From NCBI GenBank assembly GCA_001824825.1, contig MHTK01000006.1:1-46415 (forward strand): a stretch of DNA of 46,415 nt, given 5' to 3'. This DNA is from Candidatus Vogelbacteria bacterium RIFOXYD1_FULL_46_19. GTDB taxonomy: Bacteria; Patescibacteriota; Minisyncoccia; Phycocordibacterales; XYD1-FULL-46-19. The stretch's first letter is position 1; the number at the start of each line of letters is the position of its first letter. A model generated the notes under the pieces. The model was given only the letters and a program-made list of their open reading frames with translations, was not told the DNA's origin and ran no database searches. Position numbers and translations under genes: made by a program. Of the stretch, positions 41,995 to 46,415 are shown piece by piece.

Positions 41995-42726
41995 ATGAAA
42001 TTTGATACTTCCTTTGAAAAATTTGCGAATGAGTATGATAATGTCATGGGTGATAATGGGGATTATACTCACTTAAAAACTATCACACCGGCACTTTTTG
42101 ATCTTATTAAAAACCCAAAAGGTCTTAAAATTTATGATGTTGGTTGTGGTAACGGATATATTGCTCGTCGTCTTATGCGAGAAGGAGCAAAAGAAGTTTT
42201 TGCGTCTGATATTTCAGAAACCATGATTCATATTGCAAAATCTCGATATCCTATACATTCTATTATTTATTCTATAAGAGATATGTCGGACTTTTCTGGA
42301 TTTAAGGAGGGCTATTTTGACTTAGTTGTTATGAATATGTCGATTTCTTACTCATCAAATATTAAAAAATTAGCAAAGGAAATTGCACGAATTTTAAAAA
42401 CTGGAGGGCGATTTGTTTTTACACTTGATCATCCATTAAAATATTCAGCATATAAGGTGTTTGGTAGGACTGATTTCGATATTACTTTGAAGGACAGCGA
42501 TTATCTTAACGAGAAAGAAAAAACTACTTATAATCATTGGACAAAGCAACAAAATGCTTTAAGGATATACACTCGACCATTGGGATCTTATATTAACGCT
42601 TTAGGAGAATATGGGCTTTTTGTAAAATTTATTAGAGAACCACAATCAAAAGCTGAGTATAAAGATAAAAAAGTAAAAACTAGTATTCCGTTTAAAATTG
42701 CTGTAGAGGTTGTTAAGGTGGTATAA
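41995..42726 (+). CDS. Class I SAM-dependent methyltransferase
   Basis: 243 residues. Motif I I-Y-D-V-G-C-G-N-G-Y-I-A-R-R-L (~47-61), post-I V-F-A-S-D-I-S, and D-L-V-V-M-N-M-S with a following I-A-R-I-L-K-T-G-G-R-F-V-F. This is the Methyltransf_11/25 group, usually acting on small molecules. The C-terminal region (W-T-K-Q-Q...Y-T-R-P-L-G-S-Y-I) is common in it. The substrate is unknown. It is 3 bp from the phosphorylase and 5 bp before the peptidase gene. Confidence 0.9.
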   Translation: MKFDTSFEKFANEYDNVMGDNGDYTHLKTITPALFDLIKNPKGLKIYDVGCGNGYIARRLMREGAKEVFASDISETMIHIAKSRYPIHSIIYSIRDMSDFSGFKEGYFDLVVMNMSISYSSNIKKLAKEIARILKTGGRFVFTLDHPLKYSAYKVFGRTDFDITLKDSDYLNEKEKTTYNHWTKQQNALRIYTRPLGSYINALGEYGLFVKFIREPQSKAEYKDKKVKTSIPFKIAVEVVKVV

Positions 42727-42731
42727 GTAAT

Positions 42732-43763
42732 ATGAGAAAAATATCAAAAATAAAAAAAGGTGCGAAAGTAGCAATTCTCTCTCCGTCCTTTGCGGCACCG
42801 GGTAAATGGCCTGCTGTATATGAATTCGGCCTTAAACGACTTCGGGAAAACTTTGGGTTAATTCCCGTGGAGTTTCCGGCAACTAAAAAAATTGGTGCTT
42901 CAAAGGAAGAAAGATCTAAAGATTTAATTAACGCATTCGAAAACAAAAATATAAGTGCGATTATTACTTCTCTCGGGGGTAATGATCAAGTGACTTATAT
43001 TAAGAATCTTCCCAAAGAACCTTTTATTAAAAACCCTAAAGCATTTTTTGGTTATAGCGACAATACTCACTTTATGAACTTTCTTTGGCTCTGTGGTATA
43101 CCATCGTATTATGGCGGAGCAGTGTTAACACAGTTTGCTATGAATGGAGATATGGATGAATTTACTATGCGTTATTTAAAGTACGCACTTTTTGAATCTG
43201 GAGAAAAGGAACTCAAAGTAAGCGAAGTTTTTAATGATGTTGGATTAGATTGGGGCGATAAAAATCTACTGGACAAAAAGCGCATGTATGAAAAAAATGA
43301 TGGGTGGTTTTGGGATGGAAATAATGACGCTAAAGGAATAAGTTGGGGTGGTTGTGTTGAATCTATTGATGAGATATTACGTCATGGAATAAAGATGCCA
43401 ACACTCGAACAGTTTGAACAATGTATTTTATTCATGGAAACTTCAGAGGAAATTCCGTCATCCGATTATGTATTTCGAGTATACCGTGCACTTGGTGAAC
43501 GGGGCATACTAGAGCGTGTAAAAGGCATATTAATTGGACGGCCAAAAGCTTGGGAGTTTAACAAACAGCAATCATTGGAAGAAAGAAAAGCATACCGCGC
43601 AAAACAAAGAGAAATAACACTTGATGTTATCCGCCGGTACAATAAAACTGCGCCAGTAATTCAAAACATGGATTTCGGACACACTGACCCGCAAATTTGC
43701 TTGCCATATGGAAAGTCTGTGCGAATTAATTCTTCTGCAAAAAAGATTTTTGCAGAATTTTAA
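42732..43763 (+). CDS. S66 peptidase (LD-carboxypeptidase / MccF-like)
   Basis: 343 residues. The Ser-Glu-His triad is visible: Ser109 in F-F-G-Y-S-D-N-T, Glu236 in I-L-F-M-E-T-S-E and His317 in D-F-G-H-T-D-P. L-G-G-N-D and Y-Y-G-G also fit. Members are either murein LD-carboxypeptidases or MccF-type amidases that split aminoacyl-nucleotides such as processed microcin C. The Trp-rich segment near 192-205 recalls the aromatic loop of MccF-like members. The nucleoside-rich operon favours the MccF-like role, but that is inference. Confidence 0.88.
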   Translation: MRKISKIKKGAKVAILSPSFAAPGKWPAVYEFGLKRLRENFGLIPVEFPATKKIGASKEERSKDLINAFENKNISAIITSLGGNDQVTYIKNLPKEPFIKNPKAFFGYSDNTHFMNFLWLCGIPSYYGGAVLTQFAMNGDMDEFTMRYLKYALFESGEKELKVSEVFNDVGLDWGDKNLLDKKRMYEKNDGWFWDGNNDAKGISWGGCVESIDEILRHGIKMPTLEQFEQCILFMETSEEIPSSDYVFRVYRALGERGILERVKGILIGRPKAWEFNKQQSLEERKAYRAKQREITLDVIRRYNKTAPVIQNMDFGHTDPQICLPYGKSVRINSSAKKIFAEF

Positions 43764-43765
43764 AT

Positions 43766-44239
43766 ATGAACAATGAACATAAAAAACATATGGCAGAAGC
43801 GATTGCTCTTTCAAAAGAATCCATTTCTTCTGGCGGAGGACCATTCGGAACAGTGATAGTAAAGGACGGGAAAGTTGTTGGTCGTGGTATAAATCGCGTC
43901 ACAGCATGGAATGACCCCACGGCGCATGGAGAAGTTGTTGCTATTCGTGAAGCATGTAAAAATCTAAACTCATTTCAGCTTGATGACTGTATTATTTATA
44001 CAAGTTGTGAGCCTTGCCCTATGTGTCTTGGGGCAATTTATTGGTCTCGTCCGAAAGCAATTTATTTTGCAAATACAAGGGAGGACGCCGCCTCTATTGG
44101 TTTTGATGATGCTCTTATTTACGCAGAAATTAATGTTCTTTATTTGAATCGGAAGAGACCATTTCATCAGATAATGCGAGAAGAAGCGATTACCGTATTT
44201 CAATCGTGGGCTGAGAAAGAAGGCAAAATCGAGTATTGA
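43766..44239 (+). CDS. guaD: Guanine deaminase (CDA-fold, GuaD type)
   Basis: 157 residues. Zinc site: His54 in T-A-H-G-E (A-to-G change in the usual HAE, with Glu56 catalytic) and C84/C87 in C-E-P-C-P-M-C. Whole-length likeness to Bacillus GuaD is strong: G-G-P-F-G, N-D-P-T-A-H, L-D-D-C-I-I-Y-T-S-C-E-P-C-P-M-C-L-G-A-I-Y-W is recognisable in parts, and the C-terminal G-F-D-D and F-Q-S-W pattern. It converts guanine to xanthine and ammonia. The TadA alternative is less likely given the C-terminus. Confidence 0.9.
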   Translation: MNNEHKKHMAEAIALSKESISSGGGPFGTVIVKDGKVVGRGINRVTAWNDPTAHGEVVAIREACKNLNSFQLDDCIIYTSCEPCPMCLGAIYWSRPKAIYFANTREDAASIGFDDALIYAEINVLYLNRKRPFHQIMREEAITVFQSWAEKEGKIEY

Positions 44240-44250
44240 TTATTATAAAA

Positions 44251-44991
44251 ATGCAAAATATATTAAAAAAATTAATAGTTTTGGTGGTGATACTTTTTTT
44301 GTGGCAATTACTATCGTCCAGTATCCACACGATCATTCCTTCTCCTATTGAGGTTTTTACTGCATTATACAATCTTTCGGTCCAGGGGGATATTTTTATA
44401 CATATTTTTGCTAGCTTAAAGAGGGTTGTTGTTGGTTTTTTGATTGCTACATTTCTTGGGGTAGGACTTGCTTTAATAACTGGGTATTACAAAAAGATTG
44501 ACGTATTTCTTAAGCCACTTGTTGAATTTCTACGTCCAATTCCCCCAATAGCATGGATACCTATTGCAATATTAATTTTTGGTCTTGGTGACATGTCGGC
44601 ATATTTTATTGTTTTTATCGGAGCTTTTTTCCCAATATTTACCAATAGTTTTTTTGGTGTCAGCTCCCTGCCTGTTATTTATGAAAATATTGCACACTCA
44701 TTTGAAATAAAAAATTTTATTTTTGTGAAAGATATACTCTTTAAGTTTTCCTTGCCATATATTTTCACAGGTTTAAAAATAGGTATTGGTATGGCATGGA
44801 TGAGTGTTATAGCGGCGGAACTTATCGGAGCACAATCAGGTTTAGGATATTTTATACAGCTCAACAGACTTTTATTGAGAACTGATAATGTTATCGCGGG
44901 AATGATTTTGATCGGGTTTATTGGATATATGCTAAGTTTGCTTTTACTTACAGTGGAAAAAATAATCATTCCGTGGAGTATTAAGAAATAA
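44251..44991 (+). CDS. ABC transporter permease, SsuC/TauC type
   Basis: 246 residues from the ATG at 44251; an in-frame TTG at 44236 would overlap guaD by 4 bp. About six transmembrane helices. The binding-protein-dependent permease motif lies near residues 140-185 (L-F-K-F-S-L-P-Y-I-F-T-G-L-K-I-G-I-G-M-A-W is split by a helix). P-S-P-I-E-V at the start and F-L-R-P-I-P-P-I-A-W-I-P are typical of the taurine/nitrate/thiamine-precursor class. It partners the SBP of 36267. Confidence 0.92.
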   Translation: MQNILKKLIVLVVILFLWQLLSSSIHTIIPSPIEVFTALYNLSVQGDIFIHIFASLKRVVVGFLIATFLGVGLALITGYYKKIDVFLKPLVEFLRPIPPIAWIPIAILIFGLGDMSAYFIVFIGAFFPIFTNSFFGVSSLPVIYENIAHSFEIKNFIFVKDILFKFSLPYIFTGLKIGIGMAWMSVIAAELIGAQSGLGYFIQLNRLLLRTDNVIAGMILIGFIGYMLSLLLLTVEKIIIPWSIKK

Positions 44992-44994
44992 TTT

Positions 44995-45717
44995 ATGTTG
45001 GAACTAAAGAACATCTCCCATTACTATAGGAATCAATCACGAAATACCGAAATTTCGGTGTTTGAAAACTTTAATCTTTTGATTGGAGAAGGAGAAATTG
45101 TCTCCCTCGTGGGAAAATCTGGTTGCGGAAAAACAACATTGGTAAATATTATCGCTGGATATACAGAACCAACCAGCGGTAGTGTTTTTATGAATGGAGA
45201 GAAAGTCGTTGCTCCTGGCAAGGACAGAATTGTAATCAATCAAATACACGATCTTTTTGATTGGATGACGGTATATCAAAATATGAGACTTGTGAGTAAT
45301 GATGATAATGATATTAATAAGTATCTTTCAATGACAAGGCTCAGTGAGTTTGCTGATGCATATCCATACGAACTTTCGGGTGGCATGAAGAAGAGATTAT
45401 CCCTTGCCAGGGCACTGGTTGTTGACCCAAAATTTATTATAATGGATGAACCCTTTAATTCTCTCGATTATCAATTGAGAGAAAAATTCCAAGAAGAATT
45501 ATTAGATATTGTTAGAAAATCTAAAAAAACTATTTTGTTTGTTACGCATGACATAGAAGAAGCAGTATTTTTATCTGATAAAGTTATCATACTCTCAGGC
45601 AGACCAACACAAATAAAAAAAGAAATTGTGATTTCATTTTCAAAAAACAAAGTTGACTCAATAAGAGACACGGAAGATTTCATATTTCTTAAAAAGAAAA
45701 TAAAAGAAGAAATGTAA
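44995..45717 (+). CDS. ABC transporter ATP-binding protein, SsuB/TauB type
   Basis: 240 residues. Walker A G-K-S-G-C-G-K-T-T, Q-loop N-Q-I-H-D-L-F-D-W-M-T-V, signature L-S-G-G-M-K-K-R-L-S-L-A-R-A, Walker B F-I-I-M-D-E-P-F, and H-loop V-T-H-D-I. It is the energy subunit for the permease 3 bp upstream. The signature Gln (GGQ) is replaced by Met, which is common in this class. It is the last gene of the operon. Confidence 0.94.
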   Translation: MLELKNISHYYRNQSRNTEISVFENFNLLIGEGEIVSLVGKSGCGKTTLVNIIAGYTEPTSGSVFMNGEKVVAPGKDRIVINQIHDLFDWMTVYQNMRLVSNDDNDINKYLSMTRLSEFADAYPYELSGGMKKRLSLARALVVDPKFIIMDEPFNSLDYQLREKFQEELLDIVRKSKKTILFVTHDIEEAVFLSDKVIILSGRPTQIKKEIVISFSKNKVDSIRDTEDFIFLKKKIKEEM

Positions 45718-45743
45718 TTCAAAAGCTTAAGTTTGCAGGGAGC

Positions 45744-45779
45744 ATCCCCGCCGTCTCCTCTTTTTCCCACGGCGGGGAT
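45744..45779 (+). repeat. Hairpin after the ABC ATPase gene
   Basis: A perfect 11-bp pair ATCCCCGCCGT / ACGGCGGGGAT with a 14-nt loop, 26 bp after the operon's stop codon. The T run is in the loop, not after the stem, so it may act as an RNA-end stabiliser rather than a classical terminator. Confidence 0.7.
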
Positions 45780-46064
45780 ATTGAGCGCGAACGGGAGGGT
45801 GGGTCAAGCGCATTTGTATTTGAGCCTCGGACATTTCCGCTAGGGCGTCCTGACTCACGGATGAGCGCCGCCGTTATCTTGCAATGCAGAAATCCCAAGC
45901 GAAAGCGATACCACATACAGTCGATATGAAAACGAGAAGGGGGGTTGTGCGAGGGCGGACTCCGAAGGCACGCTAAACGAAGCCAGAAAGCTCTAAATGA
46001 CCGCTAAACTCTCTAAAGTACTGAATACTCTAGCAAACCACTGCGAGGGGAGGAGACCGAAGCT

Positions 46065-46089
46065 GGGGGAAGGATTCCTTCCTTCCCCC
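46065..46089. repeat. 10-bp hairpin
   Basis: GGGGGAAGGA / TCCTTCCCCC with a 5-nt loop. Confidence 0.75.
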
Positions 46090-46108
46090 AAATAGCATGG
46101 CGCCCGAG

Positions 46109-46130
46109 CTCCCGCTCTGCAGAGCGGGAG
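46109..46130. repeat. 22-bp perfect palindrome
   Basis: CTCCCGCTCTG and its exact complement with no loop. A shorter CCTAGA / TCTAGG hairpin lies ~20 bp further on. Confidence 0.8.
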
Positions 46131-46280
46131 TGCGAGGAAAAGCGCCAAACCTAGACATCTAGGCGCGAGTAGCCCTAGCGGAAATGTCCGAAGCGAATGC
46201 CGAGGATGGACTCCGTAGTCAAGGACGAACACTAGCAGAGAAATGACCGAGACAATACTGAAATTGAATTTGTTTTTCTG

Positions 46281-46415
46281 TTTTCTGTCCGCCCCCAATT
46301 TTTCAAAAACAAAAAGAGGAGCAAATGGAAAATTCCGCTACCCCTCCTCGCGCCGTCGCGCTCCGGCCTTGCGAAGCTCCAAGCATTCGCTTCTCACCCT
46401 CCTTTTCCATTTGCG
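46281..46415 (-). repeat. Right arm of the island-flanking inverted repeat (truncated by window end)
   Basis: 135 bp that are the reverse complement of 33995-34083 plus 34121-34166. The match reaches the last base of the window, so the repeat is probably longer. The 37-bp segment present in the left arm is missing. Confidence 0.92.

Larger units (their letters stand above)
45828..46190. repeat. 19-bp perfect inverted repeat enclosing 325 bp
   Basis: CGGACATTTCCGCTAGGGC at 45828-45846 and its exact complement at 46172-46190. Just beyond, a CGTCCT-GACT-ACGG-like word appears on the left and, inverted, near 46209-46226. Confidence 0.8.
45718..46280. other. Gene-free structured region at right island edge
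   Basis: About 560 bp with no convincing gene but many inverted repeats (listed separately). A 19-bp perfect pair (45828-45846 with 46172-46190) encloses a 325-bp core. The enclosed core holds a 25-nt hairpin and a 22-nt palindrome, so it could be a folded RNA or a MITE-like unit. It matches no RNA family I can name; RNase P, SRP and group I/II intron landmarks were looked for and not found. Confidence 0.5.

Noticed and set aside
43766-44239. Annotation as TadA (tRNA adenosine deaminase)
   Set aside because: The C-terminal half matches guanine deaminase, not the TadA tRNA-binding end.
45828-46190. RNase P RNA or group I/II intron
   Set aside because: No RNase P conserved regions, no intron S-motif or domain V were seen on either strand.
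45993-46298. 101-codon minus-strand frame
   Set aside because: It runs through the palindromes and hairpins of the structured block and has no recognisable domain or ribosome site.
1-46415. CRISPR array
   Set aside because: No regularly spaced direct repeats were seen anywhere in the window.

Overview
The window looks like part of a genome from the Candidate Phyla Radiation (Patescibacteria, Parcubacteria-like). The basis is a set of reduced housekeeping proteins: a 407-residue UvrC, a 384-residue RarA, a 596-residue alanyl-tRNA synthetase and a short archaeal-type CMP kinase. Many small membrane or hypothetical genes stand as single units, and no large metabolic pathway is present outside one island. 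TGA is used as a normal stop, so this is not a code-25 lineage. Several genes carry a TGnTATAAT box only 6-8 nt before the start codon, which suggests leaderless mRNAs.

Layout: 1-3.1 kb holds the end of a surface protein and three minus-strand genes with strong Shine-Dalgarno sites and hairpin terminators, including a prepilin of the planctomycete-like H-x-DG type. 3.5-20.9 kb holds mostly plus-strand single genes: KGG stress protein, ClpP-like protease, cupin, HD hydrolase, RarA, YceI, PAP2, YihY, AI-2E permease, PIF1-like helicase, membrane-anchored trypsin-like protease, PD-(D/E)XK nuclease, TspO, CMP kinase and Tgt. 21.0-30.1 kb is a DNA-repair block: uvrB, the lexA operon, uvrA and uvrC. 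The lexA promoter contains a perfect GAAC-N4-GTTC SOS box. An IS1595-like element with a passenger membrane gene has inserted just upstream of that promoter. Between uvrA and uvrC the minus strand carries two candidate non-coding RNAs, each with its own promoter and terminator. 30.2-33.4 kb holds a histidine kinase, a response regulator, Ddl and a small anchored protein.

From 33.6 kb to the window end lies a clearly different, AT-richer accessory island. It starts beside a fragment that looks like the 3' end of a tmRNA. Its 12 coding steps after the regulator run tightly on the plus strand: Xre regulator, alanyl-tRNA synthetase without its C-terminal domain, an NMT1/TauA-type ABC substrate-binding protein, two sulfatase-fold hydrolases, a phosphoribosyltransferase, a dTMP-kinase-like enzyme, a nucleoside phosphorylase, a methyltransferase, an S66 (LdcA/MccF) peptidase, guanine deaminase, and the ABC permease and ATPase. 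The island is bracketed by a long inverted repeat (33995-34166 and 46281-46415); the right copy runs off the window. The gene set suggests uptake and recycling, or detoxification, of a nucleoside or aminoacyl-nucleotide compound. That function is inference, not shown by the sequence.
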